A DNA stretch of 64,000 nucleotides from Ectocarpus siliculosus (lineage: Eukaryota; Sar; Phaeophyceae; Ectocarpales; Ectocarpaceae), in NCBI GenBank assembly GCA_000310025.1, contig FN649746.1, forward strand, positions 1,512,757 to 1,576,756, written 5' to 3'. Shown one piece after another: positions 1 to 12,471 of the stretch (positions within the stretch are counted from its first letter, which is position 1; each line of letters starts with the position of its first letter). Under the pieces are notes generated by a model. That model saw only the letters and a list, made by a program, of their open reading frames with translations. It was not told the origin of the DNA and searched no databases. Both the position numbers and the translations under genes were made by a program.

Positions 1-2712
1 GTATTTCCAGCTTTCACACCCCACACCCCACACTATCGTTTTTCACGTTTTCTTCAAAACCTCCCGGGGGCTGTAACCAGATGTCTCCGTACAGTGTAGC
101 TCTGGCCAGGCCGCTCCCGGCACGCGTCACCCCGGACACCGAGAGGCGAACTGGGCAGCTCAAAACAGCCAAACCTCCATTGAATGCCGGGCGATTCGCC
201 CTTGGGGAAGGACAAGGAACCGCGAGTGCGGCTGCCGAACAAGCCCGAAGGTGCGATGGATTTCTACGGCGTGGCAGCAACGATTTGTCTGGTTGATCGC
301 AGAATGTGAATGCTCTTGTGTGTGCTGAACGCGTTCTCGACGCAGAAGATAAGAACCACATGCACCCCGCGTTCTTTTGCTCCCCCCAAGACATATTCGC
401 ACAGAGCGTATGATTTGCTTGGCTCGACATATTCCTAGATATTCCGTAGCGTTCCCGAGATCTACGTCATCATATTCGAGCATGATGTTGCCTGGCCTGC
501 GATATCGAGTTACCTTGGTAAAGTACTTGACCGTGAAAAAAACGTTGGGCCAAGTTGGTTTGGTGGGATCCATACAGGTCATTGAAGGACAGGACCTAAA
601 AATGGCATACAAGCGCATGAAAGCCGCACGCAGTACATGCACTCACTTGCCAATGATCGAACAAGGTTGGATAGGACAGAGGTTGATCCGCCCGACCTGT
701 CGTGTTCTGTAGTAGTAAAAAAGTACGGAAAAATACGTTGCGACCCCAGCAATCGTTTCAGCTTACAGTTTCTGAACGAGGTCCAACAGGCCCACCAAAA
801 CTACTCTTTCACATTTTGAGAATGGTCGCACTGCTTTTTGTTTTTATTTGTAGTAGTCGTCGTGCCCGATTACCTTCTCGGTCCCGTCCAACTTCATGAA
901 GATGAATAACCCATTGTCGGGCGTGAGTCACCCGGTGATTGATGCCTCTGATGAACTCTTGCCTACGGACGCCTTGCGCTGTTGTCCTTGTGGGTGGCCA
1001 ACAAGTGGAAACTCAAACGAAAATTGCACGTTTTGACGTATTGGAACAGGTCCCTGATTCAATCGGAACGACTCCGAACGTTTAGTCTTGCAGGACACCC
1101 CCTTCGCCGGGGTGCGGAAAATGACACAACCGCAGTTCCGGCGTTGATTCCCATTCCCGAAGGCTTCGGTCATGTAAGCAAATGGTCTTCTCGCTGCTAT
1201 CTTATCCGTTGGCGGTCGTTTCCAGTTAAACAGGGGTTCGATAATGGTAGTTTTTGTTATTCTATGTCACGCACTTTTAGCCGTTTTTAGTTTCGAGCGT
1301 CGACGTAAAATTGTTTTTTATGAAGAATCATCACGGTGATGTTCATAGGGTACCTGAAATCGTCAGGCATGGAATGCTATCGAATAATGCTGCGCTTGAG
1401 CGGCAATAACATATTCTCCTTGTTTGATTAGTCCCCGCGGCACATGTACATGTTCTTTGGTCTTTGGCTGGTTGTATGTCGTGTGGATTCTCCTCTTGTT
1501 TGGAATATTGAACACGTGTGGCAGTTGCGTTGGAGCCCAAGTGAATCTGTAAAGAATCGTGGGGTAGTACTGCAACTCGTTGCTTCTTCGTGTTTTCAAC
1601 GCACCTAAATATACCTGCCATGGTGCGGTACCCGTTTGTACCCGACGACGTGGGACTGCTTTTAACAGGCGAACGGACAACACAAGTCTTTTGTGGCGGG
1701 TCGAATCATCGAGGCGTTACGAGCAAGCCAGGTTGACGCCATTACCGGCAGGTGAGAAACCGAGAGCAAAACCTGTTTTGTCTTAAGCCCCTTCCGGAGA
1801 AGGCGCGATGTCGCAGCTATATTGTTCGGAAGCTGACTATGTACCAAACGAATGTCATGCTCGTAACTATCCGAATAATGTATCTGGTTCTACTGTCCGT
1901 ACATCACGGCATGGGCGGGTAAAAGTAAAGTGGGGGTATTCAAAAACCTTCCCCTGTGGGCACCATGTGTCCTAGTAGGTGTGCTAATAGGTTCAAAAAG
2001 TTTGAGTTGGTTGATGATAAGTCAAGTGCATGACGAGTGATGCAATTGCGGCAGGACGAACAGCATGCCCATTTTTTCGTCTGTAGTTGTTTCCCTTCGA
2101 TTCGGTTCACCGTCTAGAGTATACTACCAGCGCGGGCACCATCTAGGTAACAAGACGCGCCGACCCTCCAGTGGTTACTTGCACTACATGCTCGGTCCTC
2201 CCGAGCACGCTTCAAGTGACCAAAACCCCATGTGTCTCCGTCCGTCCTAGGCAAAAACGGATCGCGGTGCCGCTGTGGCATCGAGCCACCGACGACATGG
2301 ATTCCTCAGGAGCCGGCAGCGTTCTCTACTCGGACTTGATTGGCCACACGTACTCCGTGCTCGTGGGACCAACGCGGGGGGTTGTGGGTCGAAGACAAGG
2401 GACGGGATAGTAGTGCGAAGATAGACGGTTCGAGATGTTTTCCATCAATATTTTGGTTGTTAGATCAGGAGTGATATGTCTCCAGTGTAGTTTCCCTCGC
2501 CTGTGGAAACCATGACGCTTTCCAAGGTTCTCATTCGCATTCTTTCTCGCCCTTTCTGGCTGTGAGCTGCTCATCCTCTCGGATGAGCGTCGAGAATCGA
2601 GGGAGGTTGTTGATTCATGGTAAGTTTGCTTACCGATACGACTTCGGCATCGCGACAACGTGAATTACCGCCGACGAAAAAATCTACTAGACCACTCTGG
2701 GATGTAGGGCCT
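1..2712. other. Stretch without a supportable gene
   Basis: Open frames here are short, overlap on both strands and lack splice-site-bounded blocks with the third-position bias of the two real genes. I see no recognisable protein family, RNA gene or repeat. Together with 3121-3908 it is best treated as intergenic DNA downstream of CFAP54. Confidence 0.5.
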
Positions 2713-3120
2713 CCCACACTTTCTACAGTTTTGCTAAAACGCCCATGGGTACTTTGTTGCCCATGGTTGACCCATGGGCATTCTCGTGGGCAGCCCATGG
2801 GCGGCCAATGAGAGCCCTTCAACCGGAACCAGTGTGCTGCTAGACAATAGACTAGAGTATCGCTTTGGAACGGGCATTGTAGCGGCTAATGACCCTAACG
2901 CTAACAACTCTCACCCTAACCCCAAGCCCACACGATACGTGCTAAGTTGGCGCTTGCGCCTAGGTTCTATTATGTTGATGTGCAGGTGGCTAAGTTCTAG
3001 GTTGATATTCCGGTGGCGAAGTTCTAGGTTGAAGTGCCCACGGTGGGCACTTCATGCGCACTTCATGGGCAGCCCATGGGTGTCCCATGTGCGGTTTAGC
3101 AAACCTGTCAGTAGTGCGGG
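2713..3120. mobile_element. MITE-like element with terminal inverted repeats
   Basis: The two ends are imperfect inverted repeats of about 38 bases: 2713-2750 against the reverse complement of 3083-3120. The best-matched core is CAGkTTTGCTAAAmCGC followed by CATGGG (left 2726-2749, right 3107-3084), with three mismatches in 24. The interior (about 340 bases) has no coding capacity. It holds several CCCATGGG palindromes just inside each end and, near 2990-3035, two copies of a unit around GCKAAGTTCTAGGTTGA. Small size, inverted ends and no ORF fit a non-autonomous DNA transposon. I could not find a clean target-site duplication, so the superfamily is undecided; TA-flanked (Tc1/mariner-like) and CACTA-like ends are both possible. 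Confidence 0.6.
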
Positions 3121-3908
3121 AGATTGGGGATGTACGACGAGCGCGTAATAACAGGCGCTCTTGATGGCGCTGTCGTAATGAATGCCTGGGAGGCCCCAAA
3201 CCCACTCATCACCTGCCGACTTCCATCAGAAACAATGTACCTTGACGGGAACAAGATCTGACCTGAAGTCAAGCTTGTTTTGCCTACGGCAGAAATGTAG
3301 GGTACGCGTACTGAGGATCAACGCCTCTTGACACGACAAAGTAAGCCGGCGAAAAGACGAGTGCTTCGTGGAAGCAAACCTTCATTTTTGGGGGGGTGGG
3401 GGCGAGCTTCGAATAGTAGGGTCGGGGGCGGAGCGTTCTACTGCCACCAAGAGGTCTGTCACCCGTAAGTGACATCTGCAAGGGATTTATCAACGAAATC
3501 TATCTTCTCAGCAACCTCTGCGCACAGGGATTGCTGTCCGGCGTTGCTTATCGTTTTCACGACAATACCACCGTCACGCGCCGGCCCGCATCATGACCAT
3601 CATGACGACGATACGCTTGGTTGAGGCAAACTTCGTTGTCAACATATCTTCATTAGGCCATATCTCAGCTCTGAGCGGTCTCGTCCTTTCCGGCGTCGGC
3701 CATAGCCAAGAACAGGCGGCAAGCCACACACTCCAACGACCATGCCGGAGGAACATCAAACTGGAGCGAATTAATAGCACCCGGTAGGCCCGAGGGGCGC
3801 CGGACACAACTGTGGCAGTTCGTTCGGCATACAGGCGAAGCGTTCATGTTACATATTCAGCGAGGTGGTGGACCTTGACGATGCCGAATGCCTGAACCTG
3901 TTCGGCGG
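3121..3908. other. Intergenic stretch between the MITE and the CFAP54 3' end
   Basis: No supported gene. A minus-strand frame near 3666-3800 looks mildly protein-like (FDVPPAWSLEC), but it lies beyond the CFAP54 stop and has no partner exon. Part of the stretch nearest 3908 may be CFAP54 3' flank. Confidence 0.4.
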
Positions 3909-3914
3909 TTTATT
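3909..3914 (-). terminator. Possible CFAP54 polyadenylation signal
   Basis: The plus strand reads TTTATT, giving AATAAA on the CFAP54 sense strand about 180 bases after the TAA stop. Position and orientation fit a cleavage/polyadenylation hexamer. No transcript end is visible, and such a hexamer can occur by chance. Confidence 0.3.
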
Positions 3915-4091
3915 CTCAAAGTCGTGGCGCGTTGAAAAGTGCTAAGTCCATGGGCGTTACCATAACAACGCGCTTAACGTCTCGTGCAACACACCCTTGT
4001 ACAATTTCCCAAGGTCATGCGTATGTCAATATTTGCAGATACGGATGCAGTTCTTCTCATATTGTCCCCTTCCCTTTCAATAGGGAGACAT

Positions 4092-7000
4092 TTAGGGTGA
4101 AGCACTAATCTTGGTCGTCGTTGTTGTAGCGGAGCGTAAAAAGCGGCAAAGCTGCTCGTTTTCAACGTCCACTCCGATGTCGGTGTTGAAAACACCTTCC
4201 ACGGCTTCGACGTTCTCCACAGTTAGAGTCATCACTTCGTTTTTGTCCGGGCTTGAGCCCGGTGCTGCCGCAGCTGCTGGTGGCTCCTTGCTTTCCACAG
4301 TTTCTTTTTCTACTTCTGGTCCCGTTAGAGGTGGTGCGACAAGTCCAGAACGGAGGGCCTGGGCGGCGTCATGAAGAAGAAGGTTGAAACGATCCTTGAG
4401 TGCCAACAGGGGACCTCCCGGCTCTGCAGCAGCGGCAATGGCCTTGGCGCTTGTCTTTTTCTCGATCGCGGACAATAGAGCCTGGATAGATAGGAGTCGA
4501 TTGGGATTAATGCACCAGGTGGTGGTGGCGGGTGTGTTGGTCAGACTGTTTGAACCCATTTAGTTAAGGCCAATGAGCATATTTAGGGATCCTTCCTCAA
4601 TGAGTTGCTTCAAGTAGTTGAAGGTATTTTGTGATGCCGACATGCGCCAGGCCAACACCTCGGCACAGTTCAATGGCGTATGGGCACTACTCAGGGTACC
4701 ATACGAACTACGCCTGTATCCGTGGAACTCGATTTGGCCGGCGCCACAGAGGGCATCGACCCTACTCAGTCGACGCGATTGATACTCCAAGCCATATCGG
4801 CATGATCCTCTCAAAGGTGCTCCCGAATGACGAATCAAGCTTGGAAGAATTTAATGTCCAGTTCGTAGTATCTTCATCATCACCGGACGCCGTTCTGTTT
4901 GCAACGCCATGTTCAGACGCACCGATAAAATACTGCAACTATTGTCATGCCGTCAGTCGTACGGGGCATATTGGCAATTAGGATCACCCTATATCTAGGG
5001 CTCCTCTGCAGCAAATCAATGAAGCCCATGTTCAGTACCTTGAGTTGAGAGGCACGGCGCTGTAGCCCGTCCGCACTCGAAGCGAGCACGCAAGACACCA
5101 ATATTGACGGGTCAAACTCGCTGCCACTAGGTGGTCCTTTTTGCCCCGCCTTCTCGTCTGCAGCATTAGGCTGACCGGGGCCCAGAAGGATGAACGCAGT
5201 CCGGGCTGGGTACAGCCCCGCAACCGTTTGATCTGCGTCGTCGTCGGCACCAACTAAAGTAGTGCCGGCGGTACTGCTGCCGCGAGCACCGATACCGTGG
5301 AAATCACCCCAAATCCACTGCACGCAAACCACCGCGGGAGAAAGAACGGAGGCCACGTCCGCCGAGCTGCTAGCTTCTCCTACGGTCTGCTTGGGACCGG
5401 CCGACCGGGCACACAAAAGCCGACCGATTGCCGCATAAGCGGCGGGGATAATCTTCGTGGTTTACATTGGGTCTTCCCCCATCTAAGCGGACAAGCTTGA
5501 CAAACATTCGCACCATGAGGCCAATAATGCTGGCGGAAACACGCTTGTACCGACTTCACAATGTTTGGTTAGAATATCAAGGGATGACATGAAGCGTGCA
5601 CATGTCTGCTGAAATCATACACAAGAGCAGGAGATTCATAAGGTAACGTTTCTGACTACACCGAGCCCAAAACCCGTACCTCTGGCGCCGATGGTGGGTG
5701 AAGCGAGGATGCTTGGATGCAGCATTTCTCCCGGTACAAGGGTACGTGACGGTACAGAAGGGCGTGGATCTGTGCAAGTAGACATGCCGGCAAGAAGACA
5801 GGGGTACGTTAGTTTCCCAGGAATGAGCATGTCGAAGGGGAAACACACCTTGGTAAGGTAGGTGTTTCGAAACGTGTGACCTTGCAGCACCGCTCAGATC
5901 GCATTGCGACATACCGCAGTCTGCGCTGAGTGCCCCTCCGCCAAGTCGACAACCGAGGGTGTAGGGAAACATACTGAGGTGGTTCCGGGGCCAAAAACAT
6001 TTTGGAAATAATTCATCTCCCCCCCTTTACTTCTAACGGCCACGGGAGGACGTGCGACATCTTGGTTCACCTCAACATTTGACGGGGTTTGAATGGAAGT
6101 GTGTGAGCGATTTCATGATTTAATCATGGCACACACGGCATCCCGAGAAACAATTTGACAGTGTTTCTGAGCATGAAATAAGGTGGGCTTGATGTATATG
6201 GTTCTGAAGCCAGATCTCGAAGGCATGATTCAGTCAAGGAAGTTGTTGCTGCTCGTGTATGGTTCATGCTTTTTGTATGCCAGGGCAGACGTCGTTGTGA
6301 ACCCCGCCATAGCTACAGCCTTGGAAAGTGCTGGTCTATCGCACCCGACGGCCCCTGTTAAGCTTCCTGCGATCGAAGGGACCTTTACCAGCCTATTGGC
6401 GGTTCAACTCCTTCTCAACTGTCTCGGATCGGACTAGTCTATAGGTGAGATGCCCAAACAGGAAGGCATGTAAGAGAACACCAATGTATCATTTTGTAGA
6501 CCTACCGAAAGGATCCGAGAAGGCGCGTTGCACAGATAGCTTGCTCCCTAGGTTGATCCAACGCTATCCTTTTACATCTCAGGACGTTGCCAGGATATGC
6601 CAACGAAGCCAAGGGCGATACATTGTTGCTATTGAATTAGGATTCAGTTCACGGCTCGCGCTTAGCTCACGGAATTTTCATCTGATATCCTTTTCGAGAC
6701 TCCCTCCTATTTAAGCAGAGACCCTTGTTTCAATGCTAGAACAGAAGATTTTGCAGCCCTCCCACGGAACGTGTACCTGGCAGACCACAGAGGCTGGTAG
6801 CATGTCCACCGGAGCAGCCGCCAGGCTTTTCTCGTGAACCCGAGCACGCAGGAACTGCAGCAGACCACGTGTGCTCAGTCGAAGAGGGTCGTCCTCTGGC
6901 CCCCTCCCTCCTCTACCCGCGAGTTCATCTAGTGCCGATCTTTTAGTCAATACGACAGCGAGGGAAAGCGAAAGGCCGGGACGCGCGGGGTTTCCACTAC

Positions 7001-10000
7001 CATAGGCAAAACGCGCTTCACAATAGCTTTCGGAACAAAGGTGAATAACGTATGAGTGATACTGTGGTAAGAACGAATCTCGGTACTATGTTCGAGAGAC
7101 GGCAACTTCCATAGCGAATCCGCTTCGAGGTACAGGCAATCGATCAGTTGGTATTCGTTCGAGTTGAACGTGTCCTGAGATGGTCTACGCAAATCGTTGT
7201 TCAACGCGAGGAAGCTACCAACCGCTCGTACGGCTGTCGCCACCGTTGGATCTCATGGCATCAGCCCTACCCCTAATGCCGTTTCGACGGACAAGTTATG
7301 TAGAGCCGCGGATAAACAGTAGTTGATTCGAAACCGTTCGTTCGTTGCTATCGGGTTGGTCGCCCCTTTGCATGTGTGTGGACACGTCAAGCCCCGTGCC
7401 TACCGATGACCGATTGATGGAAAACGCTTCCCTTTGCATATACTGTCTTATGCCTCGATATGTAGACATGTAATATTTCCGTTCACCTTGGCATATTGTC
7501 GATCACCGCAGCAGGGAGTGGGTCGCTCGCGATGCTGTCAAGCTCGATACTTAGCCGCCTGTGGCCCAACGAGATCGAGGCTGCAAGCCTCAGGTAGTGA
7601 ACGGCCAACCCCATCTTGCGTCGATGTAGCTGTGCATATTGCAGCGACGATGTGAGCTTGGTTTGAATTTTTCGCCGAAAACGAGATAGTCGTGTTCATA
7701 AAAGTTCCACTGGAGTCGAACTCGACTTTCCACTCGAGTTTGTCAAGTGAGTGAGTACCTCCGCGGGTGTGCCGGCATCGACGAGGTGTTCGTGTCCAAA
7801 CGGTCCACCTACGCACCCATCCATCTTCTCACTTACCTCCCGTCCACCATCAGCCCCCGCGGCATGGAGTGAAGCACCGTTCTTGTCATCCTCGCTAAGG
7901 TGTTTCCAGTTTTCTCTATTTTTGGAGGTCGTTTCTGCAGTGATGTGGTATAGCACAACGAGGCTCATGCACGCGTCGCTCATGACGCGCCAGTCGTGCC
8001 CTCCCCGCGAGAAGGAGACCCGCAATGCGGCCGTCAGCGCGGTCGCCGTGGCCGCCTCTAGCGTGGATGTGTGGGGGCAGCCCATTCGTGGCAAGTGTAA
8101 CCCGTGAGTGGGTGCATAGACACCTAGAGGAGCTTCGGCAACGGCGGTTGTAGCGGTGGAACCTATCGGATCCCCTGAACTGGACAAGGACGAAGCCTGG
8201 ATGTTCTTTAGCTGACGCAAGCGGAACGCCCCTACCAGCAGCAGCAAGTGGGCCCGAAGAGCAGGATGCGGGTGCGCAATGTGCCGCAAAAGTGCCTGAA
8301 ACAGAAAGAGCTTCATGGTCAGGGTACTTTTCGCGATCGAAGGTCGGACGAAAAAAGACTAGAAAAGCTGGGAAGGTAAAGGTGTGTATTGATGAAAAGC
8401 TGGCGGGTTGGGGGCGACATGAATTCGAAACAACAGGATGAAGAGCGGTACAAGGAGCGGCGTAGTGCGGTGGACAGATTTGGGGCGATAGCGACATGGA
8501 CGGTGAAAGCCCGTGGCTTCTAAAATGACGACTGCTAAGATATTGCCGATGGACCATCTCGACGTGTTCCCGTTCGAATCGCACCAAAGGATGTAACAAC
8601 GTTTTTTCTGTCTGGAAAAAATAACGTCAGGCAGAAGCTTGGCCACCTGCTTTCATAGGAGCTGAGACCGAATCGCCATGAGGGTAGCAAGGTATTTTGT
8701 GAAGAATGTGTGTTAGGACTCGCCATAGTCTCCTCGGCCAAACTTGAAGCTCCCACCAACCATCCTTCCCCAGTCGTCCCGACGGTGCCCGCGTAGTTGT
8801 TTTCCTCTGCGTCGTCATGGTGCTGCTGGGAGGATATTTCGTTTTCTCCTTCACTCCCCGAAGATTGCCGCCGCTCCAGCTCCTCGCGCTCCGCGTTGTA
8901 CGGCCCAACGCCTTCGAGTATATCCAGTAGCGTCACCCTTCGAGGAAACGTTGTTTCGGTGGCACTGTGTTAGCGGACGCGACGAGAATGACATGACCTT
9001 GGACCCACGTGTATTCATGAATGAATATATTGCAAGTGCATGACTCTACGCGCGGTGAGTGGACTATACGTCGAGCTGTCGTAAGAAAAAATTGGCTTTG
9101 GAAATTTGGCACGGTACCGGGTTTACATGGTACGGGCACTAATTAGGTCACGGTTTGGGAACCAATAATCGTCACAAGTCGCGAACAGATGTTGCGGTCG
9201 TGCTTCGTGAGGTCATTCTCGTCGACAGTACTACGAGGTCGATCCAAGATACTCGACGAAAGGCGACTGAATTGCGGGGCAGTCTACAGCTTTCAGAGTG
9301 GGTGTCGAATCTGCATCCGATACGACGGTGGCATGCCTTGGCTGGCAGCCTTGATCTCGCGTGGACGGGATTTGATCGATGGGCACTGTTGGAGGCAATA
9401 CAACGCCTTGATAAATGCGCAGTGCGTAACTCCGTCGCCGCTGCCACACCTGACAGTCAGGAGGAGCCTCAGTGCTGGTAGATACAGGTTTGCCAGAGAG
9501 GATTGGGCCGTCTCGTCACTCTCGTCTGCCGGAGCAAGCCCAAACGCGACGTCTCCCGGCAACTCGCGACTCAGATCCCGGAACGAGGTTCCAAGGGCGT
9601 GTAGCAAGTGCGGTTTCGCGTCTGTCGAGTTGAGCGATCGTTGTTTTATATGAAATAGATAAACAATTCTTCGTCGGTAACCGACACGCCGAGGCGGGCC
9701 AAGTGGTGCCTAAGGATGGTGGTGTGTTGTATTCCGAGGCAGGTATTAGTCCGAGTGGAAGAGGGCGTGTTCTGTTATTTCGTGGTAGACATTACTCTCC
9801 ACATCTCATTCCGGTGTAGCCGGAAAACGGCTCCAATGCTGCTTTTTAACCCCACCGCAAACAACTGAAAGATGCCGTAGGATTTCGCACAGGTCATGTG
9901 CTGCAGTTGATGAGCTAGACTTCGTGTTGTGAGGGCAAGTACTGGTAGAAGCATGACCAGATGATAGGTTTGCTCTGTTCTATTTTCTGATTTTTCACTT

Positions 10001-12471
10001 GTTGATGCGGTCATCGTTCACTCTCCGGGCCGATCATCTGCAGAAGGGTTCGCGTATTTTTCGCCCGCAGGCCAGCTCGTCGTTGTTGTACGCATTTGTC
10101 TCAACCACGGGAGGTGGTCAACTTGGGTTGCAACGCGTAATACCTGCGTCCATGGTGTTGTCCTCCCTTTTTGAATACGTCAGTATGCCCGACCCTATCC
10201 ACCCCAGGCCGTTGGCGGCGGAGAGCAGCGCTTGGTCTGCAATGCGGAGAGCGTCAAGCGCCTCAGAGACCAGCAGCAGGGTCTGCCTCCGGTCGCCCTC
10301 CCCGCTCACGAGGCTCTGCTGCTGTCGAATCTAAGGCAACGTGGTTCAGCACGGTATACATGGCAGTGAGAGAGAAACGCCTCTGGTAGTGATTTCGCGA
10401 CAAGATGATGTTCGACATCCCAGTCCTGCACGATGCTGGGCTCTTGACTACCGAAAGGGTCATAACTGTACTTGCAACATTCAATCCCGCCCGCTCTTGC
10501 TCTTAGGCACATTGGTAAGCGCCCACCCCACTTATCCAACATTCCTGTGAGCATGACAGAGACTCAGGATAAGTTTCGATCTGACATGAGGATAATACGG
10601 TAGGTGGCTTACCTTCGCCATGAGTCGTAACACAGCGGCTAGGTCGACCGCGGACGTCGAGGGATCGTTGATGTAGTCGGCGGCGAGGGCCTGGCAATCC
10701 GACACCGCTTGTTCCAAGTTGCCTTCTGCCACCGCAGCCTGGTCACGTTTTTCACAAGTGAGATCGGTGGATAGTCTGGGAATCGGTGTGGTTAATCTAA
10801 ACAGTCCTTTCAAGTTGTAAACGGTACCATCCGATCATCTTTCAAGTTGTGAACGGTACCATCCGATCATCGTTCTTTCACGTGTTATATCCGCACCGTG
10901 CAACGATCAGTCGCACACAAACCCGACCATGCACACACCTGTGCGCCAAGTCGGCGTAAGCGGTTTGATATCACGCCCTCGCCCACCGCATGTGCTTCGT
11001 CCAGCCCCCTTTGGATCTGAAACATGGCATCCATGGTGCGTCCCTACGACCCAGGTACATAACGATGCAACAGAGTGAGAATGTTCTCTGTTCGCAAGCC
11101 TGAAACCCGACATCAAACGATCGGTGAGAAATGCTAACGGAAGACAGAGCCAGAGTATTCTACAGGTTCAATCGAATATTATCCGGTCTATTCGCATGGT
11201 GCAGATTCCGTGTTCTATTTTCCATGCTCCTACGCTGTGCTTAGGTCCCTCTTTGCCCAGTTCGCCCATTGCGATTTCACAACTATGGGATTTTTTGCAC
11301 AAACCAAGCTGTGGGGTACGCGCATGAATAGAAGGAGCGCCGAGAGTGCAAGAATGCGTCCCTGTGAGGCATGAAAGAAGACCATCCCTCCCAATGGCCA
11401 GAATGAGTAGAGCACGGATTTTCAGTACGTAAACGAACAGAGCGTCTCAGCCGTTTGGAATACTGCTTTGCGGACTGCCATGCCTAAGCCGTCAGTCTAA
11501 GTCGTCAGTTCTGGGCTTCCCCGGATCAGGAATACCTGCAATAGAGCCACAGCGGCAAGATCATGGCGCAGCTCGAGCCATGTCTGGATAACTCTCCACG
11601 GCTGTCTCTGCTCGTCGTCGAACATCACCCTTGAATGGCCCCCGCTCTTCATGGTCATCCCGTGCTGAACACTGCCGTCAGTGTTGTCGTTATCGCCGTA
11701 TTTTCTTCCACTGCTCAAGCTACTCGCGCCAGTGGTGAGCTTGCCCATCAATACCGTTGCACCATTTCCAGGATGTGGAGGGAAATGCTTCCCACCCTTC
11801 CCACCAAGGCCATGGCGAAGGAGAACAGCCAAGCCACGCGACGCATGGTGCCGGCACACCTGCTCGGAGTTTGACAGATTTAAGCCTTGAGCGTTGAGCT
11901 TGAAGGTTACGGTACATGGACGCGTACAACGGCCCCTTTTGGTACCAACAAAACATTGCAGGCGGTGACGGACTTACAACGACGATGGCCCAGCCGAACC
12001 CTGTTGTGGCGATTTATAAAGTGCCATCCGCCCGCCATTTGTAAGAAGTTCACAACCTTGTCCTTCACTCCAACACCGCATGTTCGTTGTACGGTTTACC
12101 GTGCTCGAGGGATGCAGCACTTTATATGTCATCGATATGCCTGCGTACAAGTCGATCGGTACAACAGCGTGCAGGGGATGAAAACTGACCACCTCCACCC
12201 GACCTACCCTGAACTTTCCGTCAAGCAGAGCAAGTCTCCCCCTCATTAGCAGGGCATCCGCAGCCAATGGGGGGGCCCACCCATCCGGCTGGTCCGGCGC
12301 TGTTGCCGCCATGTGTGCCGCCTCTATCGCGGCCCTTTTCTCGCTATCCACCCCGTCTGGGTGCACCGACAGAGATGACTCTTGCGTTGCGGCAGATTTC
12401 CCCGAGCGGCCGGTGTCGAGGGGGGTAGTTGGCGTCGGGATGGCCTCGGGAGAGATGCGCTTGAAGGTTAC
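4092..12471 (-). CDS. CFAP54: CFAP54 exons, C-terminal block
   Basis: Exons: 12471-12208, 11859-11536, 11043-10939, 10738-10613, 10330-10144, 9621-9450, 8937-8757, 8295-7759, 6893-6777, 5452-5039, 4481-4092. All junctions within this set keep frame and end at TAA (4094-4092). The 8295 exon opens with LLRHIAHPHPALRAHLLLLV, a helical repeat typical of the family's C-terminal part. The 5452 exon contains VVCVQWIWGDFHGIG, followed by a Gly/Ala/Asp linker and a hydrophobic strand (TAFILLG). The terminal exon runs from ALLSAIEKK to KISASP and includes an Ala/Pro/Glu-rich stretch. Starts of the 6893 and 5452 exons are chosen on phase and on an AG without a strong pyrimidine tract, so they may move. 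The long introns 8756-7760, 6776-5453 and 5038-4482 show nothing else. Confidence 0.75.

Noticed and set aside
2171-2410. Plus-strand ORF containing MDSSGAGSVLYSDLIG
   Set aside because: Some resemblance to an N-terminal exon, but no donor, downstream exon or recognisable family.
2881-2930. Several CCCTAA-like words suggesting interstitial telomere repeats
   Set aside because: Only a few degenerate copies, not tandem, and inside the MITE-like element.
3665-3807. Minus-strand frame with FDVPPAWSLEC as a further CFAP54 C-terminal exon
   Set aside because: It lies beyond the TAA at 4092, and no alternative donor before that stop joins to it in a convincing way.
6183-6437. Plus-strand ORF MGLMYMVLKPDLEG… with a hydrophobic N-terminal segment
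   Set aside because: Lies within a CFAP54 intron, codon use is not biased as in the real exons, and no partner exon or family was seen.
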